A stretch of DNA of 32,991 bases from Rubrivivax sp. (GTDB lineage Bacteria > Pseudomonadota > Gammaproteobacteria > Burkholderiales > Burkholderiaceae_C). Location: assembly GCA_021297985.1 (NCBI GenBank), contig JAJTGU010000093.1, positions 1-32,991 of the forward strand. Reading direction: 5' to 3'. A model generated the notes under the pieces. It did no database searches and was not told the origin of the DNA. It saw only the letters and a program-made list of their open reading frames with translations. The translations under genes were made by a program, and so were the position numbers. Below are positions 21,784 to 30,007 of this stretch, piece after piece. Numbering within the stretch: the first letter of the stretch is position 1; each line of letters begins with the position of its first letter.

Positions 21784-22179
21784 TCAGAGCACCTTGACTC
21801 CTGGCAGCTTGCGCATGCCTCGATCAAAGGTCGCAGTGAATTCGCAACCCTGCCGAGCGTGCTTGGCGACGACGAAGCAGTCGGCGAATCCGCAGGAGCC
21901 TGCCTCGAAAAGGCCCAGCGCCATGGTGACGGCTTCGCGATCTTCGAAGGCGAACGCGGTCTCCTCCAACAGGCTTCGCACAGCGATTGACTGCGCGTGC
22001 TTGTCCTGGTCGAAGGCCGACTTCAGGGTCCAGACGGCTTCCGCCAGGACGACATCCGTCACCAGCAACGAGCCCGGCATGCCGCCATGCGTTGCCAACA
22101 GTGCGTCGATGCGCTTGTTCTGCGCCGGGTCATCGTTGAGCCAAAGGCGCAGCAGGACGTTGGTGTCGATGCCGATCAT
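21784..22179 (-). CDS. vapC: VapC-like PIN-domain toxin
   Basis: The protein has 131 residues. The PIN-domain acidic residues are in place: GIDTNVLLRLW (D5), LAEAVWTL (E48), FADCFVVA (D100) and TATFDRGM (D119). PIN toxins of the VapC family are Mg-dependent ribonucleases that cut tRNA or rRNA when released from the antitoxin. The ATG at 22179 overlaps the stop of the antitoxin gene by 4 bases (ATGA), the standard coupled arrangement. All catalytic residues are present, so the toxin looks intact. Confidence 0.92.
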   Translation of the reverse strand: MIGIDTNVLLRLWLNDDPAQNKRIDALLATHGGMPGSLLVTDVVLAEAVWTLKSAFDQDKHAQSIAVRSLLEETAFAFEDREAVTMALGLFEAGSCGFADCFVVAKHARQGCEFTATFDRGMRKLPGVKVL

Positions 22180-22454
22180 CGGCCAGCCGACTTGCGGCCC
22201 GCGTGGCTGGGTGCGTGCTTGTCGCGCAGCTGCCTTGACACGGCCCCATCCATTTGCTCGACGGTCAGCGGCGCCGCATGGGGGGACTTGAGCAACCCCC
22301 GGATGCGTCGAGCGTCGGGCTGGACATGCCGGGCGGTGATCGTGTTGTCGGCCTGGATCTGGAAGTCGAGGATCGCTCCGGCGTCCAGGTTCAGACGGTC
22401 GCGAATCTCCTTGGGCAGGGTGAGTTGTCCCTTGCTGGTCAGCGTGGCGAACAT
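22176..22454 (-). CDS. vapB: VapB-like antitoxin, AbrB/SpoVT DNA-binding type
   Basis: The protein has 92 residues, with an AAGGGA ribosome site 7 bases before the ATG at 22454. The N-terminal swapped-hairpin AbrB domain is clear (LTSKGQLTLPKEIRDRLNL, DAGAILDFQIQADNTI). The C-terminal half (RIRGLLKSPHAAPLTVEQMD) is the usual toxin-neutralising segment. It should bind the PIN toxin and repress its own promoter; a perfect 8-bp-arm palindrome lies 26 bases upstream. The overlap with vapC supports one transcript. Confidence 0.92.
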   Translation of the reverse strand: MFATLTSKGQLTLPKEIRDRLNLDAGAILDFQIQADNTITARHVQPDARRIRGLLKSPHAAPLTVEQMDGAVSRQLRDKHAPSHAGRKSAGR

Positions 22455-22480
22455 GATTGCGTCCCTTATGGACAGAAAGC

Positions 22481-22507
22481 TTCCTTACATTCTATCCAGG
22501 TAAGGAA
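22481..22507. promoter_or_regulatory. Palindromic operator of the VapBC module
   Basis: TTCCTTAC (22481-22488) and GTAAGGAA (22500-22507) form a perfect 8-bp inverted repeat around 11 bases. On the minus strand the spacer contains TAGAAT, a good -10 element, which would place the start about 30 bases before vapB. An AbrB-type antitoxin dimer binding here would cover the promoter. The geometry is seen; the binding is inferred. Confidence 0.65.
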
Positions 22508-22580
22508 CTGTGCGCGACCCTTGACCGACGAGAGCTCGAAGGCGGCGTGGAGCAGTGGGACAGCAAGAAACGCCGCGGGA

Positions 22581-23537
22581 CTACTCCAGGTTCTGCACCT
22601 GCTCACGCATCTGCTCGATCAGCACCTTCATCTCGACCGAGATGGCCGTCAGCTCGAGGGCCGAGGACTTGGAGCCCAGGGTGTTGGCCTCGCGGTGGAG
22701 TTCCTGGATCAGGAAGTCGAGCCGCTTGCCGAGTTCGCCGCCGGCGGCGAGCAGTCGGTCGATCTCGTCGAGGTGGGCTGCGAGGCGGGTCAGCTCTTCG
22801 GCGACGTCGATGCGGATGGCATAGGCCGCGGCCTCGTTCAGGGCACGCTCCTGAAGGGCCTCGCGCGGGACGCTGGAGGCCGCGTCGGTGGCCGCCAGCG
22901 CCTCGGCCCAGCGGTCAAGGAAGCGCTGCTGTTGGCGTTGCACGGCCGCTGGCACCATCGGGACCGCCTGTTGCGCCAGGGACCGTAGCTTGGCGGTGCG
23001 CTCGGTCAGGCTCGCCACCAGGCGCGCGCCTTCGCGTTGGCGGGCTTGCTTCAGGCCGGCGATGCACTCGCGGACCACCGCCAGCGCGCCTTCGTCGGCC
23101 GGGGCGCCGCCGGTGGCGCCACGGGCACACCAATGCAGGGCTTCGTTCGTGCTGAGGGGGGCCGCCTTGGGCAGCCAGCTCGAGACTGCATCCTGCAGAT
23201 ACGCCAGACGGCTGAGCTGTTCGGGCGAGGGTTGCGGCCAGCCGCTCTCGGTCTCGCGCGGGAGGGCCAGGCGGACCTCGACCTTGCCGCGCTTGACCGA
23301 CGCCTGCACCAGATCGCGGATCGCGGGCTCGAGTCCACGAAGTTCCTCGGGTAGCTTGACCGTCAGATCGAGGAAGCGGCCGTTGACCGACCGGGCCTCG
23401 GCGAGCAGGCCCGAAGTCGCCCCCGGACCGGCGCCGCTCGCGGTGCTTCCCGGGTCGCTGACGCGGTCCTTTTCCGAGGCGGCCGCGGCAACGCCCGCAA
23501 CCGCGCTGGCGTAACCCGTCATGCTATAAACCGCCAT
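22581..23537 (-). CDS. yicC: YicC-family endoribonuclease
   Basis: The protein has 318 residues from the ATG at 23537, beginning MAVYSMTGYASA, the family N-terminus. ARSVNGRFLDLTVKLPEELR and KRGKVEVRLAL follow, and the highly conserved C-terminus is present (ELGKRLDFLIQELHREANTL, GSKSSALELT, SVEMKVLIEQMREQVQNLE). YicC/YloC proteins are metal-dependent endoribonucleases; E. coli YicC takes part in small-RNA decay. An Ala/Gly/Ser-rich stretch of about 30 residues (around 13-44) is inserted between the first strand and ARSVN, making it longer than the usual 290 or so. The gene is divergent from the protein kinase across 30 bases. In many betaproteobacteria gmk follows yicC; here it does not. Confidence 0.93.
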   Translation of the reverse strand: MAVYSMTGYASAVAGVAAAASEKDRVSDPGSTASGAGPGATSGLLAEARSVNGRFLDLTVKLPEELRGLEPAIRDLVQASVKRGKVEVRLALPRETESGWPQPSPEQLSRLAYLQDAVSSWLPKAAPLSTNEALHWCARGATGGAPADEGALAVVRECIAGLKQARQREGARLVASLTERTAKLRSLAQQAVPMVPAAVQRQQQRFLDRWAEALAATDAASSVPREALQERALNEAAAYAIRIDVAEELTRLAAHLDEIDRLLAAGGELGKRLDFLIQELHREANTLGSKSSALELTAISVEMKVLIEQMREQVQNLE

Positions 23538-23567
23538 CGTTCCCGCCTTGCAGCAAAGCCCGCCATT

Positions 23568-24536
23568 ATGTCCAAGCCCAAGCCCGCACCCCTGCCTTCC
23601 GGCACGGTCGTGGGCGGCTACCAGATCATCAAGAAGCTGGCCGCCGGTGGCTTTGGCGTGGTCTACCTGGCCGAAGGCGAAAGCGCCCAGTTCGTCGCCA
23701 TCAAGGAATACCTGCCCGCATCGCTGGCCGAGCGCTCGCCCGGGGAACTGACGCCGCGGGTCAAGCCCGACAAGCAGCCGCTGTACCGGCTTGGGCTGAA
23801 GAGCTTCTTCGAAGAGGGCCGCAGCCTCGCGCAGATCAGCCACCCGAGCGTGGTCTCGGTGCTGAACTTCTTCCGCGAGAACGAGACGGTCTACATGGTG
23901 ATGAACTACCTGCAGGGCGACACGCTGCAGGACTTCATCGTCACCGCGCGCGACCTCAAGCGGGACAAGGTCTTCCGAGAAAGCACCATCCGCAGCCTTT
24001 TCGACGAGATCCTGCGCGGTCTGCGCATCGTGCATCAGCACAAGATGCTGCACCTGGACATCAAGCCGGCCAACATCTTCGTCACCAACGACAACAAGGC
24101 CGTGATGCTGGACTTCGGCGCCGCGCGCGAAGTCCTGTCCAAGGAAGGCAACTTCATCCGCCCGATGTACACGCCGGGGTTTGCGGCGCCCGAGATGTAT
24201 CGCCGCGACGGCACGCTGGGTCCCTGGACCGACATCTACGCCATCGGGGCCTGCATCTACGCCTGCATGCAGGGCTATCCACCCAACGACGCGCCGCAGC
24301 GCATCGAGAAGGATCGCTTGGCGCTCAGTCTTTCGCGGTTGCGCAACGTCTACTCCGACAACCTCATCGAAGTCACCGAGTGGTGCATGTCGCTGGACCC
24401 GCTGTCGCGGCCGCAGAGCGTGTTCGCCTTGCAGAAGGAACTGGCGCGCGAGACCGAGCGCCGCTACACCAAGCTCAGCTTCAGTGAGCGACTCAAGCTC
24501 CAGCTCGAAACCCTGAAGGCCGGCCAGAAGGCCTGA
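23568..24536 (+). CDS. Ser/Thr protein kinase (Hanks type), cytoplasmic
   Basis: The protein has 322 residues with a full catalytic domain: P-loop LAAGGFGVVYLAEG (24-37), VAIK lysine (K46), catalytic loop HLDIKPANIF (H162, D164; HLD in place of HRD), DFGAAR (D182) and APEMY (206-210). The HLD variant removes the Arg that couples activation-loop phosphorylation to catalysis in RD kinases, so this is a non-RD kinase and may not need loop phosphorylation. No membrane segment or sensor domain follows, only a short helical tail. The PP2C phosphatase gene starts 12 bases downstream, a standard kinase/phosphatase pair. Substrates are unknown. Confidence 0.93.
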   Translation: MSKPKPAPLPSGTVVGGYQIIKKLAAGGFGVVYLAEGESAQFVAIKEYLPASLAERSPGELTPRVKPDKQPLYRLGLKSFFEEGRSLAQISHPSVVSVLNFFRENETVYMVMNYLQGDTLQDFIVTARDLKRDKVFRESTIRSLFDEILRGLRIVHQHKMLHLDIKPANIFVTNDNKAVMLDFGAAREVLSKEGNFIRPMYTPGFAAPEMYRRDGTLGPWTDIYAIGACIYACMQGYPPNDAPQRIEKDRLALSLSRLRNVYSDNLIEVTEWCMSLDPLSRPQSVFALQKELARETERRYTKLSFSERLKLQLETLKAGQKA

Positions 24537-24548
24537 CGGATCGAGCCC

Positions 24549-25481
24549 ATGAGATTTGCGGTCTACCAGGTCAGCCGTCGCGGCGGGCGCGACAAGAACG
24601 AAGACCGCATGGGCTATTGCTACACGCGGGACGCGGGCCTGTTTGCATTGGCCGATGGCATGGGCGGCCACCCGGAGGGCGAGGTGGCGTCCCAACTGGC
24701 CTTGCAGGCGCTGGCGGCGCGCTTTCAGCGCGAGGCCAAGCCCAGGATCGAGGACCCGCTGCGCTTCCTGCACGAGGCGATCATCGCCGGCCACCACCAG
24801 CTGCTGCGCTACGCGACCGAGCGGGCCTTGATGGACACCCCGCGCACCACGGTCGTCGCCTGCCTGTTGCAGGGCCCGGCCGCGTACTGGGCGCATTGCG
24901 GCGATTCGCGGCTGTACCTGGTGCGCGGCGACAAGCTCGTGGCGCGCACGCGCGACCACTCCTACAGCGAGCTGCAGAGCACTCTGGCGCAGGTCGTGCC
25001 GCACCCGGTGATGGGGGTGGCCAATGCCGTCAACCGCAACGTCCTGTTCACCTGCCTGGGCAGCCCGGCCAAGCCGGTGGTGGACACCGCCGGCCCGCTG
25101 GTGATGCAGGCCGGCGACCGTGTCCTGCTGTGCAGCGATGGTCTCTGGGGAAGCCTGCCCGACGCCGAGATCGCCGAAGTGCTGGCGGCGCAACCGATCT
25201 CCCAGGCGGTGCCCGAACTCGTCGAGCGTGCGCTGCGCATCGCCGGCGAAAAGAGCGACAACGTCACGGCGCTGGCGGTCGAGTGGGAGGCCGCTGAAGA
25301 CCAGGAGGCGCTGGCCAACGTCTCGACCAAGACCCTGGGCGAGGAGGTCTTCGCCTCCACGATCCAGGCCAGCCTGGCCGGCGACCCCGTGGCCGCCGAC
25401 GAGCTGGACGACGCCGAGATCGAACGTTCGATCCGCGAGATCAACGAGGCGATCCAGCGCTCGTCGCACAAGCGGCGCTGA
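24549..25481 (+). CDS. PP2C-type (PPM) protein phosphatase
   Basis: The protein has 310 residues. Metal-binding and catalytic motifs appear in order: RDKNEDRMG, FALADGMGGHPEGE, YWAHCGDSRLYLV, LLCSDGLWGSL and GEKSDNVTAL, with the Asp residues needed for the Mn/Mg centre. It is a soluble Ser/Thr phosphatase, expected to reverse the action of the kinase encoded just upstream. A C-terminal tail of about 60 residues, rich in Glu, Asp and Ala, extends past the catalytic domain and is not a known domain. The gene is co-directional with rph, rdgB and hemW. Confidence 0.93.
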   Translation: MRFAVYQVSRRGGRDKNEDRMGYCYTRDAGLFALADGMGGHPEGEVASQLALQALAARFQREAKPRIEDPLRFLHEAIIAGHHQLLRYATERALMDTPRTTVVACLLQGPAAYWAHCGDSRLYLVRGDKLVARTRDHSYSELQSTLAQVVPHPVMGVANAVNRNVLFTCLGSPAKPVVDTAGPLVMQAGDRVLLCSDGLWGSLPDAEIAEVLAAQPISQAVPELVERALRIAGEKSDNVTALAVEWEAAEDQEALANVSTKTLGEEVFASTIQASLAGDPVAADELDDAEIERSIREINEAIQRSSHKRR

Positions 25482-25502
25482 GCGAAAGCGCCTCCCTCGC
25501 CG

Positions 25503-25523
25503 CGCCGGCCCAGCCAGCCGGCG
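25503..25523 (+). terminator. Small GC-rich hairpin before rph
   Basis: CGCCGGC and GCCGGCG form a 7-bp stem with a 7-base loop in the 75-base gap between the phosphatase gene and rph. Without a T-run it is not a clear intrinsic terminator. It could separate or attenuate expression of the kinase/phosphatase pair from the RNase PH operon. Confidence 0.35.
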
Positions 25524-25556
25524 GCCCCCCACACGACGACTCCGACCCTTGAGCCC

Positions 25557-26285
25557 ATGAGCCACACCCGACCCCAAGGCCGTGCCCACGATGCACTTCG
25601 CACCGTGCGCATCGAGCGCCACCACACTCGCCACGCTGAAGGATCGGTGCTCGTGTGCTTCGGCGACACCCGCGTGCTGTGCACCGCGTCGGTGGAAGAG
25701 CGTCTGCCGCCACACAAGCGCGGCAGCGGCGAGGGCTGGGTCACGGCCGAGTACGGCATGCTGCCGCGCAGCACCCACACCCGCAGCGACCGTGAGGCCG
25801 CCAAGGGCAAGCAGAGCGGCCGGACCCAGGAGATCCAGCGCCTGATCGGCCGCTCGCTGCGCAGCGTGTTCGACCTCAAGGCTCTGGGCGAAAGGAGCAT
25901 CCAGCTGGACTGCGACGTGATCCAGGCCGATGGCGGCACGCGCACGGCGGCCATCACGGGTGCTTTTGTCGCAGCGCACGACGCGGTGAGCTGGCTCATC
26001 GCTCAGGGCAGGCTTTCGGCGAGCCCGATCCGTGACCATGTCGCGGCGGTGTCGGTGGGCCTGATGGGCAGCGTGCCGGTGCTGGATCTGGAGTACGTCG
26101 AGGACGTGGCCTGCGATACCGACATGAACGTCGTGATGACCGGTTCGGGCGGCTTTGTCGAGGTGCAGGGCACGGCCGAAGGCATGCCGTTCAGCCGCGC
26201 CGAGCTGGATGCGCTGCTGGCCCTGGCGACCGGGGGCATTGCCGATCTCGTGCGGGCGCAGAAGGTGGCGCTCGGGCTGGCATGA
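25557..26285 (+). CDS. rph: Ribonuclease PH
   Basis: The protein has 242 residues, the usual length. It trims the 3' ends of tRNA precursors phosphorolytically, releasing nucleoside diphosphates, and forms a hexameric ring in the cytoplasm. Family blocks include [78 protein letters not shown], and [20 protein letters not shown], which carries the catalytic Asp residues. The N-terminus reads [11 protein letters not shown], where many homologues have RPSGR or RxDGR. It overlaps rdgB by 4 bases (ATGA), showing translational coupling. Confidence 0.96.
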   Translation: MSHTRPQGRAHDALRTVRIERHHTRHAEGSVLVCFGDTRVLCTASVEERLPPHKRGSGEGWVTAEYGMLPRSTHTRSDREAAKGKQSGRTQEIQRLIGRSLRSVFDLKALGERSIQLDCDVIQADGGTRTAAITGAFVAAHDAVSWLIAQGRLSASPIRDHVAAVSVGLMGSVPVLDLEYVEDVACDTDMNVVMTGSGGFVEVQGTAEGMPFSRAELDALLALATGGIADLVRAQKVALGLA

Positions 26286-26944
26286 CCGGACAGCGGCCGA
26301 TGCGACTGGTGCTGGCCTCCAACAACGCCAAGAAGCTCAAGGAACTGACGGCGCTGCTGGCCGGCCTGCCTGTCGAGCTGGTGGCACAGGGCGAACTGGG
26401 CATCCCGGAAGCCGAAGAGCCGCACCGCAGCTTCGTCGAGAACGCACTGGCCAAGGCGCGCGCGGCGGCACGCGCCAGCGGAGGTGCAGCGCTGGCCGAC
26501 GACTCCGGCCTCGTGGTCGAAGCGCTCGGCGGCCTGCCGGGCGTGGACTCGGCGCACATCGCAGCTTTGCCTTCTGGCGCCGGCCTTTCTGACCGCGAGA
26601 CCCTTCGCGCGGCACAGGACGCGGCAAACAATGCCTGGCTGCTGGAGAGACTGGAGGCACTGCCCGACGGTGGCGGTGAGCGCCGCGCCGCCTTCGTCAG
26701 CACGCTCGTCGCGCTGCGTCACCCCGACGACCCCGAGCCGCTGATCGCCAGCGGCCGCTGGCCCGGGCGCATAGGCTTCAAGGTCCGCGGTGAGGGCGGT
26801 TTCGGCTATGACCCCCTGTTCGTGGTCGACGAACGCGGCACGACGGCGGCAGAACTCGCGGTCGAGACCAAGAACAGCCTCAGCCACCGCGGCCGCTCGG
26901 CACAGGCGCTGCGCGTGCTGATGCGCGAGCAGTGGTTCGCGTGA
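26282..26944 (+). CDS. rdgB: RdgB/HAM1 non-canonical purine NTP pyrophosphatase
   Basis: The protein has 220 residues. It hydrolyses dITP, ITP and XTP to monophosphates and keeps deaminated purines out of DNA and RNA. Motifs seen are [33 protein letters not shown] (catalytic Asp), [12 protein letters not shown] and [10 protein letters not shown]. The loop after GLPGV, commonly YSARY, is DSAHI here, followed by a short insertion, a possible local change in the substrate pocket. The start overlaps the rph stop and the stop overlaps the hemW start, so rph-rdgB-hemW form one coupled operon. Confidence 0.95.
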   Translation: MTGQRPMRLVLASNNAKKLKELTALLAGLPVELVAQGELGIPEAEEPHRSFVENALAKARAAARASGGAALADDSGLVVEALGGLPGVDSAHIAALPSGAGLSDRETLRAAQDAANNAWLLERLEALPDGGGERRAAFVSTLVALRHPDDPEPLIASGRWPGRIGFKVRGEGGFGYDPLFVVDERGTTAAELAVETKNSLSHRGRSAQALRVLMREQWFA

Positions 26945-28158
26945 ACGACCCCGCCAGCGCACGTGTCCAGTTCCTGCGGCCGGGCCGGATCCGGCTCGCC
27001 GCGCTGCCTCCGCTGTCGCTGTACGTGCACCTGCCCTGGTGCCTCAAGAAGTGCCCGTACTGCGACTTCAACAGCCACGAGCGGCGGGGCGACGACGCTG
27101 CGCTGCCCGAGGCGCAGTACCTCGACGCCTTGATGGCCGATCTCGAATCGGCGCTGCCGCAGGTCTGGGGCCGGCCGGTGATCAGCGTGTTCATCGGCGG
27201 TGGAACGCCGAGCCTGTTTTCGCCCGACGCGATCGACCGCCTGGTCGCTGGCGTGCGCGCCCGGCTGCCGTTGGTGCCGGGTTGCGAGATCACCCTGGAG
27301 GCCAACCCGGGCACCTTCGAGCGCGAGAGGTTCCGCGCCTTCGCCAAGGCCGGCGTGACGCGGCTCTCGGTCGGCGTCCAGAGCTTCGACGACGCGGCGC
27401 TGGAGCGCATCGGCCGCGTCCACGACGGTGCCCAGGCACGCGCCGCGGTGGCCGAAGCCGCCGAGTGCTTCGAGACCTGGAACCTCGATCTGATGTACGC
27501 CTTGCCGGGGCAGGATCCGGCCGCGTTGGCGCGGGATCTGGACACGGCACTCGCCTTCGGCCCGCCGCACCTGTCGATCTACCACCTGACGCTGGAGCCG
27601 AACACCGTATTCGCGAGCCGGCCGCCGGCCGATCTGCCCGACGACGACCGGGCCAGCGACATGCTGGATGCCATCTTTGCCGCGACGGCAGGGCAGGGGC
27701 TGGAGCGCTACGAGGTCTCGGCGTTTGCACGGCCCGGCCATCGCTGCCGCCACAACCTCAACTACTGGGCTTTCGGCGACTACCTCGGCATCGGCGCCGG
27801 CGCCCACGGCAAGCTCTCGTTCCCGGAGCGCATCGTGCGCCAGGTGCGGTGGCGCGAGCCGGCCCAGTACATGGCGCAGGCCGCGGCCGGGCAGGCGGTG
27901 TCGAACGAACACGAAGTGGCGCCCGATGCGCTGCCGTTCGAGTTCATGCTCAACGCGCTGCGGCTGCGCGAAGGCGTGCCGGCGGTCCTCTTCGAAGAGC
28001 GCACCGGGCTGGCGGCGAGCGCCATTTCGCGGCCACTGGCCCAGGCGGCATCGCGGGGGCTGATGGGGCAGGATCCGACGCGGCTCGTCGCCAGCGAGCG
28101 CGGGTTCGACTTCCTGAACGACCTCCAGCAGTGCTTCCTGCCGTCGGCAGCGGCGTGA
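26941..28158 (+). CDS. hemW: HemW, radical SAM haem chaperone (coproporphyrinogen oxidase-like)
   Basis: The protein has 405 residues from the GTG at 26941, which overlaps the rdgB stop (GTGA); another GTG at 26932 lies inside rdgB. The radical SAM cluster motif is CLKKCPYC (C34, C38, C41) after LSLYVHLPW, followed by FIGGGTPSLF, LEANPGTF, RLSVGVQSF and HNLNYWAFGDYLGIGAGAHG. HemW proteins bind and deliver haem and are not true oxygen-independent coproporphyrinogen oxidases, despite frequent annotation as such. The stop codon directly abuts the stop of cheB on the other strand, with no bases between. Confidence 0.95.
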   Translation: MNDPASARVQFLRPGRIRLAALPPLSLYVHLPWCLKKCPYCDFNSHERRGDDAALPEAQYLDALMADLESALPQVWGRPVISVFIGGGTPSLFSPDAIDRLVAGVRARLPLVPGCEITLEANPGTFERERFRAFAKAGVTRLSVGVQSFDDAALERIGRVHDGAQARAAVAEAAECFETWNLDLMYALPGQDPAALARDLDTALAFGPPHLSIYHLTLEPNTVFASRPPADLPDDDRASDMLDAIFAATAGQGLERYEVSAFARPGHRCRHNLNYWAFGDYLGIGAGAHGKLSFPERIVRQVRWREPAQYMAQAAAGQAVSNEHEVAPDALPFEFMLNALRLREGVPAVLFEERTGLAASAISRPLAQAASRGLMGQDPTRLVASERGFDFLNDLQQCFLPSAAA

Positions 28159-29250
28159 TCAGACCCGGGTTGCGACCCCGGCATTGGCCCGCAGCCATTC
28201 GACCAGACGCGGCGCGATCTTGCCCAGCGGCAGAACCTCCTGGGCGGCGCCATGGGCGATCGCCTCGCGCGGCATCCCGAAGACGACGCAGCTGGCTTCG
28301 TCCTGGACGAGGTTGAAGCTGCCGGCATCGCGCATCGTGCGCATGGCGCGCGCGCCGTCGCCGCCCATCCCGGTGAGCATCACGCCCAGGGCATTGCGGC
28401 CGACCACGCGGGCCGCCGACTCGAACAGCACCTCGACGCTCGGTTTGTGGCGATTGACCGGGTCGCCGTCGCTGACCCGGGCGATGTAGTTCGCGCCCGA
28501 GCGCTCCACGGCCAGGTGTTTGCCTCCCGGCGCGATGTAGGCATGTCCGGGCAGCACCCGCTGGCCGTCTTCGGCTTCGGCGACCGCCAGCCGGGTCAGG
28601 CCATCCAGCCGGGCCGCGTAGCTCTTGGTGAATCCGGGTGGCATGTGCTGCGTGATCATCACCGCCGGGCAGTCCGCGGGCAGATGCATCAGCACTTCAC
28701 GCGTGGCCTCGGTGCCGCCGGTGGAGGCACCGATGAAGATGATCTTCTCGGTCGACACCCGGCCGACGTTGGCCAGGGGACTCGCGGTCGTGGGCCGGGA
28801 AGGCGTGCCGGGAGCGGCCGCCGGCGCAGCAGCCGGAAGACGCGAGACGCGCGCCTTGGCCGCCGTGCGGATCTTCTCGGTGATGTCGGCCCCGAGCTGG
28901 CGAAGGCCATCGGCGACGCCGATCTTGGGCTTGGCGACGAAGTCGATGGCGCCCAGTTCCAGCGCCTTCAACGTGACGTCGGCACCGCGCTCGGTGAGGG
29001 TCGAGACCATCACCACCGGCATCGGGCGCAGGCGCATCAGCCGCGCCAGGAAGTCGAGCCCGTCCATGCGCGGCATCTCGATGTCCAGCGTGATCACGTC
29101 CGGGTCGAGGTTGCGGATCATCTCGCGTGCGACCAACGGGTCGCTGGCGGCTCCGACGCAGCACATGTCGGGCTGGCGGTCGATGATCTCGGTGAGCAGC
29201 CCTCGAACGAGGGCGGAGTCGTCCACCACGACAACACGGGTCTTGGGCAT
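28159..29250 (-). CDS. cheB: CheB, chemoreceptor methylesterase/deamidase
   Basis: The protein has 363 residues, with AAGGA upstream of the ATG at 29250. An N-terminal receiver domain ([14 protein letters not shown], phospho-acceptor D56 in ITLDIEMP, K107 in FVAKPK) is joined by a Pro/Ala-rich linker of about 30 residues to the esterase domain. The catalytic triad is S176 in [10 protein letters not shown]202 in QHMPPGFT and D298 in TGMGGDGA. It removes methyl groups from receptors when phosphorylated by CheA. It is the last gene of cheR-cheD-cheB, 50 bases after cheD, and runs tail to tail with hemW. Confidence 0.96.
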   Translation of the reverse strand: MPKTRVVVVDDSALVRGLLTEIIDRQPDMCCVGAASDPLVAREMIRNLDPDVITLDIEMPRMDGLDFLARLMRLRPMPVVMVSTLTERGADVTLKALELGAIDFVAKPKIGVADGLRQLGADITEKIRTAAKARVSRLPAAAPAAAPGTPSRPTTASPLANVGRVSTEKIIFIGASTGGTEATREVLMHLPADCPAVMITQHMPPGFTKSYAARLDGLTRLAVAEAEDGQRVLPGHAYIAPGGKHLAVERSGANYIARVSDGDPVNRHKPSVEVLFESAARVVGRNALGVMLTGMGGDGARAMRTMRDAGSFNLVQDEASCVVFGMPREAIAHGAAQEVLPLGKIAPRLVEWLRANAGVATRV

Positions 29251-29300
29251 GTCAGAGGGTCCTTGCGGGTCCTGGGGGGCGGGTCGCTTGCGGGTGGCTG

Positions 29301-29984
29301 TCAGAACAGATCGACGCTTCCGCCGGCGCTTGCGGCGGCGGTGGGCTTGACGGCTGCGGCACGCTCCTGGGCGACCAGGGCCTCGCTGTTGGTGGCGGCC
29401 AGGCGCTTGACCATGGCCTTGCCGCTGGCAGGCAGGAAGCAGACCTTGCGCGCGCAGGTGTCGAGCACGTCCTTGCTGACCACGGTGATGCGCTCGGTGC
29501 GCAGGTAGTCGAGCACGAAGGCGGTGTTGCGCTCACCGACGGCGATGCTGCTCATGCCGCTGATCACGGCGCCGCCGCCAAAGACCTTGGCCTCCATCGT
29601 CGATCGCGTGGCTCCGCGCTTGACGAGCTCGCCGATCAGCAGCTCCATGGCGTAGAAACCATAGCGGCCGGACTCGGCGCCCTGGCCGTCGGGCAGCAGG
29701 AAGTGGTTGATGCCCCCGACCCGCTTCTCGCGGTCCCACAGGCACGCGGCAATGCACGAGCCCAGCGTGGTCATGATGAGGATGTCCTCGTCGTGCACGA
29801 AGAACTCTCCGGGCAGCACCTTCACGGCGTCGTTGCGGAAGTGCGCGTCGTAGAAGAAGAAGGACGCTTCGCCCGGCTTGCGGGCTTGCGCCTTCAGACG
29901 GTCCAGCCGTGGGTGGCGTGCCGCGCTGGCGGACGCCGACGAGGCATGTGGCGCGTACGCCGGACTCGAGAGGGAAGACAGCAT
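29301..29984 (-). CDS. cheD: CheD, chemoreceptor glutamine deamidase
   Basis: The protein has 227 residues. It deamidates specific Gln residues of chemoreceptors and so adjusts signalling and adaptation. The core shows [20 protein letters not shown], catalytic Cys77 in [11 protein letters not shown], His94 in GGINHFLLP, and [10 protein letters not shown] 40-residue Ser/Ala-rich N-terminal extension and a 25-residue Ala/Val-rich tail surround the family core. It lies 23 bases after cheR and 50 before cheB, a common order in betaproteobacterial chemotaxis clusters. Confidence 0.95.
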   Translation of the reverse strand: MLSSLSSPAYAPHASSASASAARHPRLDRLKAQARKPGEASFFFYDAHFRNDAVKVLPGEFFVHDEDILIMTTLGSCIAACLWDREKRVGGINHFLLPDGQGAESGRYGFYAMELLIGELVKRGATRSTMEAKVFGGGAVISGMSSIAVGERNTAFVLDYLRTERITVVSKDVLDTCARKVCFLPASGKAMVKRLAATNSEALVAQERAAAVKPTAAASAGGSVDLF

Positions 29985-30007
29985 GTTGGTGGATGACCCG
30001 GCTGGCG

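Noticed and set aside
23538..26039. A 1152-codon minus-strand open frame extending yicC across the kinase, phosphatase and rph genes
   Set aside because: Only the last 318 codons match YicC. The rest is antisense to three clear genes and is stop-free only because of high GC.
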